Assembly (NCBI GenBank): GCA_025354865.1
Contig: JANXMB010000034.1
Location: 1 to 45,263, forward strand
Length of the DNA: 45,263 nucleotides
Source of the DNA: Acetobacteraceae bacterium
Lineage (GTDB): Bacteria > Pseudomonadota > Alphaproteobacteria > Acetobacterales > Acetobacteraceae
Reading direction: 5' to 3'
In this document: one piece after another, positions 23,583-33,452 of the stretch
Layout of the letters: the number at the start of each line of letters is the position of its first letter
How positions within the stretch are numbered: position 1 is the stretch's first letter
Translations under genes and position numbers: made by a program
Notes under the pieces: model-generated
Databases searched by the model: none
Seen by the model: only the letters and a program-made list of their open reading frames with translations
Told to the model about the DNA's origin: nothing

Positions 23583-24917
23583 ATGGCCCCAAATGGCCCG
23601 ACCGAAGACGGCCTGACCGATGATGGCCCGACCGAAGACGGCCTGACCGATGATGGCCCGACCGAAGGCGGCCTGACCGAGGATTTCGCCGCCGCGATGG
23701 CGGAACTGGGGCCGTTCGGCCACGCCCCACGCGTTGCGGTGGCAGTGTCGGGCGGGGCGGATAGCATGGCTTTGGCGATCCTGGCCGACGCCTGGGCGCG
23801 GGCGCGCGGCGGGCAAGTGCGGGGGCTGGTCGTGGATCACGGCTTGCGCGCGGCATCGGCCGCCGAGGCTGCCGCCACCGTCGCCGCTCTGCGTGCGTTG
23901 GGCATGGCAGCCGAGCGGCTGGATATCGCCGATTTGCAGAGGGGCGCGGGATTGGCGGAGCGGGCGCGCGATGCCCGCTATCGTGTGCTCACCGACGCCT
24001 GCCAACGCCACGCCATCGTCCATCTTCTGCTCGGCCACCACGCCGCCGATCAGGCCGAGACGCTGTCGATGCGGGTCCTCGGTGGCAGCGGCGGGCGCGG
24101 TCTGGCCGGCATGGCGGCGCTGACCGAGGCACGGACGCTCCGCCTGCTCCGCCCGCTTTTGCGTGTGCCGCCTGGCCGGCTGCGGCGGTTTTTGCACGAT
24201 CGCGGCCTGCGTTGGGTGGATGACCCGTCCAATCGCAGCCCCGACGCCCAGCGTTCGCGGCTCCGGCTGCTGCGCGGGGATTGCGATAGGGCGGCGGCGG
24301 GCACGCGCGCTTTGTCGGCAGCGGCGGCAGCGGCGGGGCGGCGGCGGGCGGTGCAGGATGGCGCGTTGGCAGCGATTTTGGCGGCGCGTGCGGTGCTGCG
24401 GCCGGAGGGTTTCGCCCACCTGACCCCCGGCCCGATCGCCCCGGAGGCGCTGGCCGCTCTGCTCCGCACGATCGCCGGCGCCGCCCATGCGCCCGGTCTG
24501 GACCGGATCGGCGACCTCGCGGCCCGGTTGCGGCCGACGACGATCTGGGGTGTGCGGGTGCTGCCGGCCGGAAAACTGGGCGCCGGCTGGCTTTTGGTGC
24601 GGGAGGAAGCGGCCCTGCCGCCACCGGTCCCGCTGACCGACGGCGCGGTTTGGGATGGGCGGTTTCGCGCCTTTCTCCCCGCCCCGCCGCCGCTCGACAT
24701 CGTCTTCGGGGCGCTGGGCCGGGCTGCGGCGGGGCTGCGGGATCGGTCCGATCTGCCGGCTGCGGTGCTGCGATCGATGCCGGCCCTATGGTGTCGCAAT
24801 GTTCTGGTCGCCGTCCCGCAACTGCACTATCGTGACCCCAAGGCAGGCGAATGGGGGGGGCGCGTGGTGTTCGAACCCCCAGTTCCCCTGACGAGCGCGC
24901 CGTTTTTACCCATCTGA
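23583..24917 (+). CDS. tilS: tRNA(Ile)-lysidine synthase with repetitive N-terminus
   Basis: Adds lysine to C34 of the CAU-anticodon tRNA-Ile, changing its decoding to AUA. The PP-loop SGGADS is at 56-61 in 'VAVAVSGGADSMALAI', with 'GHHAADQAETLSMRVLGGSG' and 'RRFLHDRGLRWVDDPSN' following, as in the family. The 444-residue length includes an unusual front of about 35 acidic residues made of repeating GPTEDGLTDD units, coded by a 30-bp tandem repeat. Homologues start close to 'DFAAAMAELGPF', so translation might begin later, though the repeat stays in frame and no better ATG is obvious before residue 39. Confidence 0.9.
   Translation: MAPNGPTEDGLTDDGPTEDGLTDDGPTEGGLTEDFAAAMAELGPFGHAPRVAVAVSGGADSMALAILADAWARARGGQVRGLVVDHGLRAASAAEAAATVAALRALGMAAERLDIADLQRGAGLAERARDARYRVLTDACQRHAIVHLLLGHHAADQAETLSMRVLGGSGGRGLAGMAALTEARTLRLLRPLLRVPPGRLRRFLHDRGLRWVDDPSNRSPDAQRSRLRLLRGDCDRAAAGTRALSAAAAAAGRRRAVQDGALAAILAARAVLRPEGFAHLTPGPIAPEALAALLRTIAGAAHAPGLDRIGDLAARLRPTTIWGVRVLPAGKLGAGWLLVREEAALPPPVPLTDGAVWDGRFRAFLPAPPPLDIVFGALGRAAAGLRDRSDLPAAVLRSMPALWCRNVLVAVPQLHYRDPKAGEWGGRVVFEPPVPLTSAPFLPI
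23595..23684 (+). repeat. 30-bp tandem repeat, three copies, in the tilS 5' end
   Basis: Six 15-base half units alternate (GGCCCGACCGAAGAC and GGCCTGACCGATGAT), giving three 30-base units at 23595-23624, 23625-23654 and 23655-23684. The first two are identical; the third differs at a few positions. The frame is kept throughout, encoding a Gly/Pro/Thr/Asp/Glu repeat. Confidence 0.93.
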
Positions 24918-24948
24918 CGGTGGTTTTGCCCATCCGACGGTGATTTCG
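24909..24948 (+). repeat. 20-bp imperfect tandem duplication across the tilS stop
   Basis: Positions 24909-24928 and 24929-24948 match at 17 of 20 bases, with cores CCCATCTGACGGTG and CCCATCCGACGGTG. The first copy carries the tilS TGA stop at 24915-24917. Confidence 0.85.
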
Positions 24949-25081
24949 ATCGAAGAAAAGACGGGAAGGGGATGCAGGCGGCACTTTGACGCCCTATGTT
25001 GGCGCTACGGTGCGCGAAAGGTTTGCCCCCTCGACGGACCAGGCATGGCGAAATCTAGCCCAATGAAGTGAGCGAAGTCTG

Positions 25082-27004
25082 ATGAGCAATTTCGGCCGCA
25101 ACCTAGCGCTTTGGGTGATCATCGCCCTTTTGCTGGTGGTGCTGTTCAATCTTTTCCAACCCGGTGCCTCGCACACCAATGCGATGCAGGTCGCGTATTC
25201 CGACTTCATTTCCGACGTGAACGGCGGTCGCGTGCGCGATGTCGTGATCCAAGGGCGTACCGTGTCGGGGCAACGCAACGACGGGACGGCATTCCAGACC
25301 TACACGCCGGAAGACCCGACGCTGGTTAAGTCGCTGACGGACAAGAATATTCGGGTGATCGCCAAGCCGGAAGACGACGGCGTCAACCCCTTGCTGCACT
25401 ACGTCCTGTCCTGGCTGCCGATGCTGCTGCTGATCGGGGTCTGGGTGTTCTTCATGCGCCAGATGCAATCCGGTGGCGGTCGCGCCATGGGATTCGGTAA
25501 ATCCCGCGCTCGGATGCTGACGGAAAAACAGGGACGGATGACGTTCGACGACGTCGCCGGCATCGACGAGGCCAAGCAGGAATTGCAGGAAATCGTCGAA
25601 TTCCTGAAGGACCCGCAGAAATTCCAGCGCCTGGGCGGCAAAATCCCCAAGGGCGTGCTGCTGGTCGGCCCGCCCGGCACGGGTAAGACGCTGCTGGCGC
25701 GCGCCATCGCGGGGGAGGCGAACGTGCCCTTCTTCACGATCTCAGGCTCCGATTTTGTGGAAATGTTCGTCGGCGTCGGCGCATCCCGCGTCCGCGACAT
25801 GTTCGAACAGGGTAAGAAGAACGCGCCCTGCATCATCTTCATCGACGAAATCGATGCGGTCGGGCGGCATCGCGGCGCCGGCCTTGGTGGCGGCAACGAC
25901 GAGCGCGAGCAGACCTTGAACCAGTTGCTGGTCGAGATGGACGGCTTCGAATCGAACGAAGGCGTCATCCTGATCGCCGCCACCAACCGCCCCGACGTGC
26001 TGGACCCCGCGCTGCTGCGCCCCGGCCGGTTCGATCGGCAGGTCGTGGTGCCCAACCCCGATGTGAATGGGCGGGAGAAGATCCTGCGCGTCCACATGAA
26101 GAAAGTGCCGATCGCGTCCGACGTGGACCCGAAGACCATCGCCCGCGGCACGCCTGGGTTCTCCGGCGCCGATCTGGCCAATCTGGTGAACGAAGCTGCG
26201 CTGCTCGCCGCCCGGATGGGCAAGCGGGTGGTCGCGATGCACGAATTCGAAGCCGCCAAAGACAAGGTCATGATGGGGACCGAACGGCGGTCGCTGGTCA
26301 TGTCGGAGGCGGAAAAGAAAATGACCGCCTACCACGAAGGCGGACATGCGCTTTGCGCGATGTACGAACCCGAATGCGACCCCGTCCACAAAGCCACCAT
26401 CATTCCGCGCGGCCGAGCGCTCGGACTTGTCATGAGCCTGCCGGAGGGGGATCGTTACTCCAAATCCAAATCCAAGCTGCTGGCCGAACTGACGATGGCG
26501 ATGGGCGGGCGTGCGGCCGAGGAAATCATCTTCGGCGCCGACAAAGTCTCCAACGGCGCGTCCGGCGACATCAAGATGGCGACCGATCAGGCCCGGCGTA
26601 TGATCACCGAATGGGGCATGTCGGACAAACTCGGCATGATTGCATACGGCGACAACAGCCAGGAGGTATTCCTCGGCCATTCGGTCACCCAGAGCAAAAA
26701 CGTGTCGGAAGCCACGGCGCGGGAAATCGACAGCGAGATCAAGGCGATCATTGATCGGGCCTATGCGAAGGCGCGTCGTATCCTCAGCGAAAACGTCGAG
26801 GAATTGCACCGCGTCGCGCGCGGCCTGCTGGAGCATGAAACCCTCAGCGGCGACGAAATTCGCACCGTTCTGCGTGGGGAGGCGGTGATCCGCCGCGTCG
26901 TGGACGAACCTGCGGCCGACAATCGGCGTGCGTCGGTGCCGACCGCCGGGCGTCCTGCCGCGCCGCCGGCCGGGGGTGCTGCACCCGCTCCGCAGCCGGG
27001 TTGA
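25082..27004 (+). CDS. ftsH: ATP-dependent zinc metalloprotease FtsH
   Basis: A 640-residue membrane-bound AAA+ protease, complete. It has two membrane helices (about 8-26 and 104-125) around a periplasmic domain, Walker A GPPGTGKT at 196-203, Walker B '[10 protein letters not shown]' at 251-260, the arginine-finger region '[20 protein letters not shown]' and the zinc site HEGGH at 418-422. It degrades misfolded membrane proteins and regulators such as LpxC. The final about 30 residues are Ala/Pro-rich. Its stop overlaps the folP start (TTGA), so folP is coupled to it. Confidence 0.97.
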   Translation: MSNFGRNLALWVIIALLLVVLFNLFQPGASHTNAMQVAYSDFISDVNGGRVRDVVIQGRTVSGQRNDGTAFQTYTPEDPTLVKSLTDKNIRVIAKPEDDGVNPLLHYVLSWLPMLLLIGVWVFFMRQMQSGGGRAMGFGKSRARMLTEKQGRMTFDDVAGIDEAKQELQEIVEFLKDPQKFQRLGGKIPKGVLLVGPPGTGKTLLARAIAGEANVPFFTISGSDFVEMFVGVGASRVRDMFEQGKKNAPCIIFIDEIDAVGRHRGAGLGGGNDEREQTLNQLLVEMDGFESNEGVILIAATNRPDVLDPALLRPGRFDRQVVVPNPDVNGREKILRVHMKKVPIASDVDPKTIARGTPGFSGADLANLVNEAALLAARMGKRVVAMHEFEAAKDKVMMGTERRSLVMSEAEKKMTAYHEGGHALCAMYEPECDPVHKATIIPRGRALGLVMSLPEGDRYSKSKSKLLAELTMAMGGRAAEEIIFGADKVSNGASGDIKMATDQARRMITEWGMSDKLGMIAYGDNSQEVFLGHSVTQSKNVSEATAREIDSEIKAIIDRAYAKARRILSENVEELHRVARGLLEHETLSGDEIRTVLRGEAVIRRVVDEPAADNRRASVPTAGRPAAPPAGGAAPAPQPG

Positions 27005-27864
27005 CGCGCTGGTGCCAGCCATCTGGGCCGGCCATTTGGGCTGGCCTGGCGCTGGATCGCCCGCGCGTCATGGGCATTCTGAACACGACGCCGGATAGTT
27101 TCAGCGACGGCGGGGCCTACCGAGCGGTAGGGGATGCCGTGGCGGCGGGTTTGGCGATGGCGGCGGAGGGGGCCGATATCGTCGATGTCGGCGGCGAGAG
27201 CACCCAACCCGGCGCGCCCGACGTGCCCCCCGCCATCGAACAAGCCCGCATCCTGCCCGTGGTGCGAGAATTGGCTCGGCAGGGCGTCCTGATCTCCGTC
27301 GATACCCGCAACGCCAGCACGATGGCGGCGGCGCTCGATGCCGGCGCGATGATCGTCAACGATGTCTCCGCCCTTGTGCACGATCCCGCCGCCGCGCCGC
27401 TGGTTGCGCGGCGTGGCTGCCCGGTGGTGCTGATGCACATGCGCGGCGGTCCGACCACGATGCAGGCGCGCGCGGTTTACAGCGATGTCGTGGCCGAGGT
27501 CGCGACGGAACTGCGCGCTCGGCTGGCGGATGCCGAGCACGCCGGTATTCGGCGGGATGCGATCGCGATCGATCCCGGGGTGGGGTTTGCCAAGGATGCG
27601 GCGCAGTCGGTTGCTATCCTGCGCGGCTTGCCAGGGTTGGCGGCGTTGGGGTGCCCGTTGCTGGTCGGGGTTTCCCGCAAATCGTTCATCGGCGCCGTTG
27701 GCCGCGTGCCGGACGCGCAAGGGCGCTTGCCCGGTTCCCTCGCGGCGGCGTTGTTCGCGCTGTCGCGCGGCGCGTCGATTTTACGGGTGCACGATGTGGC
27801 GGCGACGGTGCAGGCGATCCGCGTCTGGACCGCTTTGGCCGGCGCTGCGGATCAGCCCGCGTAG
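27001..27864 (+). CDS. folP: Dihydropteroate synthase
   Basis: Condenses p-aminobenzoate with hydroxymethyl-dihydropterin pyrophosphate in folate synthesis. The signature '[16 protein letters not shown]' is at 23-38; '[14 protein letters not shown]', '[11 protein letters not shown]', '[11 protein letters not shown]', '[10 protein letters not shown]' and 'VSRKSFIG' follow in the normal order. The length of 287 residues is typical. The TTG at 27001 overlaps the FtsH stop (TTGA); the ATG at codon 24 lies inside the conserved motif and is too late. The 3' end overlaps the convergent TPR-SPOR gene by 13 bases. The order ftsH-folP-glmM is conserved in many bacteria. Confidence 0.95.
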   Translation: MTRWCQPSGPAIWAGLALDRPRVMGILNTTPDSFSDGGAYRAVGDAVAAGLAMAAEGADIVDVGGESTQPGAPDVPPAIEQARILPVVRELARQGVLISVDTRNASTMAAALDAGAMIVNDVSALVHDPAAAPLVARRGCPVVLMHMRGGPTTMQARAVYSDVVAEVATELRARLADAEHAGIRRDAIAIDPGVGFAKDAAQSVAILRGLPGLAALGCPLLVGVSRKSFIGAVGRVPDAQGRLPGSLAAALFALSRGASILRVHDVAATVQAIRVWTALAGAADQPA

Positions 27865-29189
27865 ACCAGACATTTGGCCTTTTGCGGCCGCACCTGGGAG
27901 CAGAAATCCTGCGCGTTGGACTGGTCCCAGAAGCCGGCCGTGCGCAGCCGCCAGAACATCTGGCCGTTCCGTTCGACCGTGGTAATCGCGGGTGCGCGGT
28001 CGGCGAGCAACGCGGGCACGCGTTTTTGTAGCCGCTGCCACTCGGCGGTTGCGGCGGCTTCGGACCCGAACGCGCCCAATTGCACCCGAGGTCCGGGGCC
28101 GAAACCGGTGGGTTGCGGGGACGCGGCTACCGGTTCGGCCCGCGGCACAGACGCTGGTATGCCGAGCGGGATGGGCGCGGCGGCTACAAAGGCAGAAGGG
28201 GCGGCGGTTGCGGGCAATGGGGCGGAGGTTTGGGTAACGACCAGGGTCTCGGTCGTCTGGGTCGGCGTGTGGACCTGCGGGAGCGGCGCGGCAGCCAGCA
28301 CGGCGGGCGCTGCAACCGGGTCCACAGCGGCGACGGTCTGGGTCGGAACCGGTGTTTCGGCGGGCGTCTCGGCGCGAACCGGCGCCGCTCCGGGGCCGGA
28401 GCGATCCGCGATCTCTGGGGCTGCTTGGGGTGTGGCGCGGGCAGCACTTTGGCGGTAGCCGGCCATGGCTTCCTCGACCTGGGCATGGGCCAAGTCCTGG
28501 CGGAGCAATTGTTTCGCCTCGGCCTCCCGCCCTGCCATGGTCAGGATCGCGGCATAGTTATGGCGTAGCTTGACCGGTGCGGTGCGGTCGTTGCCCAGGG
28601 GTTCGGCCAGTTGCAGCGCGCCGACGGTATCGCCCGCCATCGCCAAAGACAGCGCCAGGTTCGCCTGCGCGGCCAGATTGTTCGGGTTGGCCACAAGCGC
28701 CCGACGGTAGAAGGGATGCGCTTCGGCATGTTGGCCCAGCAGATCGAGGGCGATGCCCAGGTCGGTCAAGGCGACGGCATTGGTGGGTTCGGCCAGCAGC
28801 ACCGCGCGGAACAGGGTGGCGGCCTCGGCCGGATCGGTGGTCAGGCGGATGCGGCCGAGCCCGATTTGGCCTCGGATGGATGTGCGATCGGCCTGGAGGG
28901 CGCGTTCGAAGGACGCCACAGCCGCATCGTGTTGGCCGAGTTGGGTCAGGGCGTCGCCGCGTGCCACCAGGGCGGGCACATTGTCGGGCGCGCGTTCCAG
29001 GATGTGTTGGGCGACCTGCAAGGCGACTTGCGGGGTCCCGCCGGCCAGCGCCGCCTCGGCCACGCGGATGCTGGCCGCCCCCCCGGTTGGGGCGGACCCG
29101 ACGAAGGAGCAGCCGGTCAAGGTCAACGCCAACAGAACGATTTTTCCCAATCCACGGGACGAGGACCATTCCCTGCGCGGCATTTCCAT
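27852..29189 (-). CDS. TPR and SPOR domain lipoprotein (TadD-like)
   Basis: A 445-residue envelope protein. The signal peptide ends at a lipobox LTGC with Cys27. Tetratricopeptide-like repeats cover about 35-250 ('GDALTQLGQHDAAVASFERALQ' and 'GIALDLLGQHAEAHPFYRRAL'), resembling TadD-type pilus assembly proteins. A Pro/Ala/Thr-rich linker (about 255-360) leads to a C-terminal SPOR domain (about 365-445, 'RVQLGAFGSEAAATAEWQRL') that binds denuded peptidoglycan at septa. A role at the division site or wall is likely, but the partner is unknown. The start at 29189 follows GGAAAG; an ATG six bases later is equally possible. It is inserted antisense between folP and glmM. Confidence 0.85.
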   Translation of the reverse strand: MEMPRREWSSSRGLGKIVLLALTLTGCSFVGSAPTGGAASIRVAEAALAGGTPQVALQVAQHILERAPDNVPALVARGDALTQLGQHDAAVASFERALQADRTSIRGQIGLGRIRLTTDPAEAATLFRAVLLAEPTNAVALTDLGIALDLLGQHAEAHPFYRRALVANPNNLAAQANLALSLAMAGDTVGALQLAEPLGNDRTAPVKLRHNYAAILTMAGREAEAKQLLRQDLAHAQVEEAMAGYRQSAARATPQAAPEIADRSGPGAAPVRAETPAETPVPTQTVAAVDPVAAPAVLAAAPLPQVHTPTQTTETLVVTQTSAPLPATAAPSAFVAAAPIPLGIPASVPRAEPVAASPQPTGFGPGPRVQLGAFGSEAAATAEWQRLQKRVPALLADRAPAITTVERNGQMFWRLRTAGFWDQSNAQDFCSQVRPQKAKCLVYAG

Positions 29190-29220
29190 CGCTTTCCGAA
29201 CGTGTTCGCCTATCTGCCCA

Positions 29221-29226
29221 TATAAT
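29221..29226 (+). promoter_or_regulatory. Consensus -10 element upstream of glmM
   Basis: A perfect TATAAT lies 107 bases before the glmM ATG, in the divergent gap between the TPR-SPOR gene and glmM. No good -35 box is seen 16-18 bases upstream on the plus strand, so the assignment is tentative. Confidence 0.3.
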
Positions 29227-29333
29227 AGACAGTGTGCAAGAGCGGTGCCGCATGCCGCATGCCCCGCAAACCGCCGCTTTCCCAATGGCACGGCAGGGGA
29301 GTAAAGGTTTGCCAATTGCGAGACGGGATTCGG

Positions 29334-30698
29334 ATGACAACGACCAGACGCCTGTTCGGCACCGACGGCATTCGCGGCAAGGCCAACGTCCACCCGATGA
29401 CGGCGGGCACCGGCTTGCGCCTGGGGCAGGCCGCCGGGCTGCTGTTCACCCGCGGCGCACATCGGCACAAAGTCGTCATCGGCAAGGATACCCGCCTATC
29501 CGGCTATTTGCTGGAACCCGCTTTGACCGCCGGTTTCATCAGCGCCGGCATGGATGTCACCCTGCTGGGGCCGCTCCCCACCCCGGCGGTGGCGATGCTG
29601 ACGCGCAGCTTGCGGGCGGATCTGGGGGTGATGATCTCGGCCTCCCACAACGGTTTCGAAGATAACGGCATCAAATTGTTCGGCCCCGACGGCCATAAAC
29701 TCTCCGACGAGCGCGAAATCGAAATCGAAGCGTTGATGGACAGCGACTTCGCCGATCGACTGGCGTCCTCGCGCGAATTGGGTCGCGCATCGCGGCTAGA
29801 GGATGCGGGCGGGCGTTATATCGAGGCAGCGAAGGCCAGTTTTCCGCGTGGATTGCGCCTCGACGGGCTGAAAATCGTGTTGGATTGCGCCAATGGTGCG
29901 GCCTACCGGGTGGCGCCGCTGGTGCTTTGGGAATTGGGCGCGACGGTGGTGCCGGTCGGCGTCAGCCCGGACGGGTTCAACATCAACCGCGACTGCGGGT
30001 CCACCGCGCCGGCCTTCCTGTCCGCGCAGGTGGTGGAACACGGCGCCGATATCGGCATCGCGCTGGACGGCGACGCGGACCGGCTGATCGTGGTCGACGA
30101 ACATGGGATCGTTATCGATGGCGACCAGATCCTCGCGCTGGTCGCCCGATCCTGGCTGGCGTCCGGCCGGCTGCAGGGCGGCGGCGTGGTGGCGACGGTG
30201 ATGTCGAACCTGGGGTTGGAGCATTATTTGCAGGAATACGGCCTGGGCTTGTTCCGCACCCAGGTCGGGGATCGCTATGTCGGCGAACGCATGCGCGAAA
30301 ACGGCTGCAACCTGGGCGGGGAGCAATCGGGGCATGTCATCATGTCCGATTTCGCCACCACCGGGGACGGGCTGCTGGCGGGGTTGCAGGTGCTGGCGGT
30401 GATGGTCGAAAGCGGGCGCACCGCGTCGGAGGTCTGCCGCGTGTTCGCGCGCCTGCCGCAGCGGCTGAAGAACGTGCGCTTCTCCGGTCGGTCCCCGTTG
30501 CTCGACCCCGGGGTGAAGCAGGCGATCGGCGCGGCGGAAGCGCTGCTGGCCGGGACGGGGCGGCTGCTGATCCGCCCCAGCGGCACCGAACCGCTGATCC
30601 GGGTCATGGCGGAAGGCGAAAACGAGGCTGAGGTGGCCGAGGTCGTGGACAGTCTCTGCGCCTGCATCGCCGCCGTCGAACGCGCGAAGGCGGCGTGA
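29334..30698 (+). CDS. glmM: Phosphoglucosamine mutase
   Basis: Interconverts glucosamine-6-phosphate and glucosamine-1-phosphate for UDP-GlcNAc and thus wall and LPS synthesis. In 454 residues it shows the start '[12 protein letters not shown]', the phospho-serine loop 'ISASHN' with Ser104, the metal loop 'LDGDADR', the sugar loop 'GGEQSGH' and the phosphate loop '[12 protein letters not shown]'. The ATG at 29334 gives the family N-terminus; the longer open frame upstream has no similarity. The stop overlaps the thiD start (TGATG). Confidence 0.97.
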   Translation: MTTTRRLFGTDGIRGKANVHPMTAGTGLRLGQAAGLLFTRGAHRHKVVIGKDTRLSGYLLEPALTAGFISAGMDVTLLGPLPTPAVAMLTRSLRADLGVMISASHNGFEDNGIKLFGPDGHKLSDEREIEIEALMDSDFADRLASSRELGRASRLEDAGGRYIEAAKASFPRGLRLDGLKIVLDCANGAAYRVAPLVLWELGATVVPVGVSPDGFNINRDCGSTAPAFLSAQVVEHGADIGIALDGDADRLIVVDEHGIVIDGDQILALVARSWLASGRLQGGGVVATVMSNLGLEHYLQEYGLGLFRTQVGDRYVGERMRENGCNLGGEQSGHVIMSDFATTGDGLLAGLQVLAVMVESGRTASEVCRVFARLPQRLKNVRFSGRSPLLDPGVKQAIGAAEALLAGTGRLLIRPSGTEPLIRVMAEGENEAEVAEVVDSLCACIAAVERAKAA

Positions 30699-31507
30699 TG
30701 CGCGGGCGGGTTCTGGTCGTCGCGGGGTCGGATTCCGGTGGCGGGGCGGGCATCCAGGCCGACATCAAGACGATCACCGCGTTGGGCGGTTTCGCCGCGA
30801 CCGCGCTGACCGCGCTGACCGCGCAGAACACCCTGGGCGTGTTCGGGGTGCACCCGGTGCCCCTCGCCTTCATCCGCCAACAGATCGAGGTCGTTATGAC
30901 CGACATCGGCGCCGATGTCCTCAAAACCGGCATGCTCGGCGATCGCGACACCATCGAAACGGTCTGCGCGGCATTGACCGACTTCGCCAAGGGCGTGCCC
31001 CTGGTGCTCGACCCCGTGATGGTGGCCAAAGGCGGGCATGTGCTGCTGGCCGACAATGCGGTCGGTGCGCTGCGGTCCCGCCTGCTGCCGTTGGCCGCCG
31101 TGGTGACGCCGAACCTGCCGGAAGCCGAGGCGCTGACCGGTATGCGCATCGAAACCGTCGCCGACATGCGCATCGCTGCCGCCATCTTGCTGGCGCTCGG
31201 CGTTCCGGCCGTGCTGCTGAAAGGCGGGCATCTGCCGACCGACGCGCTGACCGATCTGCTGGCAACCCCGGATGGGATCGAGGCGTTCGAAAGCCCCCGC
31301 ATCGCCACCCGCCACACCCATGGCACCGGCTGCACCACGGCATCGGCCGTCGCCGCTGGGCTGGCGCAGGGATTGTCGTTGCGGGATGCGGTGGTGCGTG
31401 CCCGAGCCTATGTGCGGGCGGCGATTGCCGGGGCGCCGGGGTTCGGCGCCGGGCATGGGCCGCTGGATCATGGCGTGACCTGCGATCCCACCCGGCTGGG
31501 GGTATGA
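30698..31507 (+). CDS. thiD: Hydroxymethylpyrimidine/phosphomethylpyrimidine kinase
   Basis: A ribokinase-fold enzyme of 269 residues that phosphorylates HMP and HMP-P for thiamine synthesis. Motifs are 'VAGSDSGGGAGIQADIKT' at the start, 'KTGMLGD', 'LDPVMVAKGG', 'TPNLPEAEALTG' and the catalytic anion-hole loop 'THGTGCTTASAVAAGL'. The ATG at 30698 shares its A with the glmM stop (TGATG); a GTG one codon earlier is an alternative. The stop overlaps the HAD hydrolase start (ATGA), so glmM, thiD and the HAD gene are probably one transcript. Confidence 0.95.
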   Translation: MRGRVLVVAGSDSGGGAGIQADIKTITALGGFAATALTALTAQNTLGVFGVHPVPLAFIRQQIEVVMTDIGADVLKTGMLGDRDTIETVCAALTDFAKGVPLVLDPVMVAKGGHVLLADNAVGALRSRLLPLAAVVTPNLPEAEALTGMRIETVADMRIAAAILLALGVPAVLLKGGHLPTDALTDLLATPDGIEAFESPRIATRHTHGTGCTTASAVAAGLAQGLSLRDAVVRARAYVRAAIAGAPGFGAGHGPLDHGVTCDPTRLGV

Positions 31508-32250
31508 CGATGCTGCCGCGGGCGATCCTGTTCGATTTGGACGATACATTGATCTCCGCCTATCGGCAGCCGGAATTGGCCTGGGTGGATATCGTCGGAG
31601 AATTCGCCGCCGAATTGCCGGGGCTTGCGGTGCCCGCCGTCGCCTCGGCCATCGCCGCCGCCGCCGAAGCGTTCTGGTCCGATGAGGATCGGCATCGGCT
31701 CGGGCGGCTCAATCTGGTGAACACACGGCGCGATATTGTGCTGGCCGGGTTCGCGCGTCTGGCGGCGGAGGGTGTTGCCGCGCCCGGTGGCGACCTGGCG
31801 ACCCGCATGTCGGAGCGGTACCACAGCTATCGGGAGGAGCAGATGTTCCTGTTCCCGCATGCGCACGAGGTGGTGGATTATTACCGAGCGGCGGGGGTGA
31901 AACTGGCGCTGATTACCAATGGGGCGGCGGCGCCGCAGCGGGCGAAAGTGGAACGCTTCGATCTGACTCACCGCTTCGACCATATCCAGATCGAGGGCGA
32001 GCACGGCTTCGGCAAACCCGAGGAGCGCGCCTATCGGCATGCGATGGCAGTCCTGGGTGTCCAGCCGCACGAGACCTGGATGGTCGGCGACAATCTGGAG
32101 TGGGAGGTCGTTGCCCCACAACGCCTGGGCATCCGCGCGATCTGGCACGACTCATTGGGTCGCGGCCTGCCGGCGGGCACGACCGCCCGACCCGACCGCA
32201 TCATTCGATCATTGCACGAACTGCGGCTGCCGCAGGGTGACGGCGGGTAG
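31504..32250 (+). CDS. HAD family hydrolase
   Basis: A 248-residue haloacid dehalogenase-type phosphatase. Motif I 'ILFDLDDTL' with the nucleophile Asp is near residues 8-16, motif II 'LALITNG', a Lys in 'GFGKPEERAY' and motif IV 'WMVGDNLEWEV'. The helical cap between motifs I and II puts it in the YjjG/FMN-phosphatase-like group. Coupling to thiD by ATGA raises a possible role as a phosphatase in thiamine or nucleotide metabolism, but the substrate is not readable. Confidence 0.88.
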   Translation: MTMLPRAILFDLDDTLISAYRQPELAWVDIVGEFAAELPGLAVPAVASAIAAAAEAFWSDEDRHRLGRLNLVNTRRDIVLAGFARLAAEGVAAPGGDLATRMSERYHSYREEQMFLFPHAHEVVDYYRAAGVKLALITNGAAAPQRAKVERFDLTHRFDHIQIEGEHGFGKPEERAYRHAMAVLGVQPHETWMVGDNLEWEVVAPQRLGIRAIWHDSLGRGLPAGTTARPDRIIRSLHELRLPQGDGG

Positions 32251-32330
32251 CGATGACCCGGCCGAGCAATTGCCTTTCCCACGGATCGCGTCAGACTGCG
32301 ATCCATCGCATATTCGGTCGGAGGAAACCA

Positions 32331-33395
32331 ATGGGTTACAAAATTGCCGTCATGGGAACGGGCGCTGTCGGCGCCTACGCCGGGGCGCATATGGCGCGTG
32401 CCGGGGAAGACATCACCTTCATCGATCCCTGGCCCACCAATGTGGAGGCGATGAAGGCCAACGGGCTGAAGGTCTCGCATCTGCGCGATGTCGAACCCTG
32501 GTCCACCCCGGTGAAAGCGCTGCATCTGACGGAATTGCAGCAGGCGGCGAAGGAACGGCCGTTCGACATGGCCTTCGTCTGCATGAAATCCTACGATACC
32601 GAATGGGCAACGACCATGATCGCCCAGTATTTGGCGCCGAACGGGTTCGTGGTGTCGTTGCAGAACTGCATGAACGAGGAAACCATCGCCGGTGTGGTCG
32701 GCTGGGGTAAGGTCCTGGGGTGCATTGCCAGCTCGATCACCGTCGATCTGTTCGAACCCGGCCACGTCAAGCGCGCCGCCGGCAAAAGCGGCGACAAGCA
32801 CACCGTGTTCCGCGCGGGGGAGGTGCATGGCCGCATCACCGATCGCCTGACCGAAGTAACGCGTTTGGTGGCGCTGTCGGATTCGGCTCTGGCGACCTCC
32901 AACATTTGGGGTGAGCGCTGGTCCAAGCTGGTGACGAACGCGATGGCGAACGGCATGTCGGCCTCCACCGGCTTGATCAGCAAGCAGATCCTGTCGAACG
33001 ATGCCCTGCGTCGGTTCGGTGCGCGCCTGGGCAGCGAGGCCATCCGTGTCGGCCAAGCGCTGGGCTACCAGTTGGAGGACGTGCACCACATCGACCCCGA
33101 AATCATTGCCCGAGCGGGGGAGGGCGATGCGGCGGCGACCAAGGAATACGATGAGCATCGGCTGGCCGAGGTCGCCAAGGCCGGCGGCGGCGAGCACCGG
33201 CCGTCGATGGGCCAGGACATGGTCAAGGGCCGCCGGACCGAGATCGAGTTCCTCAATGGGCTGATCGTGCGCAAGGGCGAGGAACTCGGCCTCGCAACCC
33301 CGGCCAATGCGGCGCTGGTCGATATCGTCAAGCGGGTCGAAAAGGGCGAGTTGCAAGCCGATCCGAAGCACCTTCTGGATCTGCGCCTGAACTAA
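32331..33395 (+). CDS. Ketopantoate reductase family (ApbA/PanE-like) protein
   Basis: A 354-residue NAD(P)-dependent reductase. The N-terminal Rossmann motif is 'IAVMGTGAVGAYAGAHMARAG', with 'CMKSYDTE' and 'VVSLQNCMNEE' matching the ApbA N domain. The C-terminal helical domain has 'ERWSKLVTNAMANGMSAST'. It is longer than true PanE (about 300 residues) because of an insertion around 'EGDAAATKEYDEHRLAEVAK', so it may act on another 2-keto acid. An excellent ribosome site, GGAGGAAACCA, precedes the ATG at 32331. An inverted repeat follows the gene. Confidence 0.87.
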   Translation: MGYKIAVMGTGAVGAYAGAHMARAGEDITFIDPWPTNVEAMKANGLKVSHLRDVEPWSTPVKALHLTELQQAAKERPFDMAFVCMKSYDTEWATTMIAQYLAPNGFVVSLQNCMNEETIAGVVGWGKVLGCIASSITVDLFEPGHVKRAAGKSGDKHTVFRAGEVHGRITDRLTEVTRLVALSDSALATSNIWGERWSKLVTNAMANGMSASTGLISKQILSNDALRRFGARLGSEAIRVGQALGYQLEDVHHIDPEIIARAGEGDAAATKEYDEHRLAEVAKAGGGEHRPSMGQDMVKGRRTEIEFLNGLIVRKGEELGLATPANAALVDIVKRVEKGELQADPKHLLDLRLN

Positions 33396-33410
33396 TCGAA
33401 CGCGCACGAC

Positions 33411-33440
33411 CCTGGCCGGTTTCCTGCCGGCCAGGGTTTG
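33411..33440 (+). terminator. Perfect 10-bp hairpin, possible weak terminator
   Basis: CCCTGGCCGG (33411-33420) and CCGGCCAGGG (33427-33436) pair fully around a 6-base loop and are followed by only TTTG. It sits just before the ribosome site of the next SDR gene, so it may attenuate or merely space the two genes. Confidence 0.5.
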
Positions 33441-33452
33441 CCCATAGGAGAG

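Noticed and set aside
24918-25081. Heat-shock promoter for ftsH
   Set aside because: No convincing sigma-32 or sigma-70 pair with correct spacing was found in this gap.
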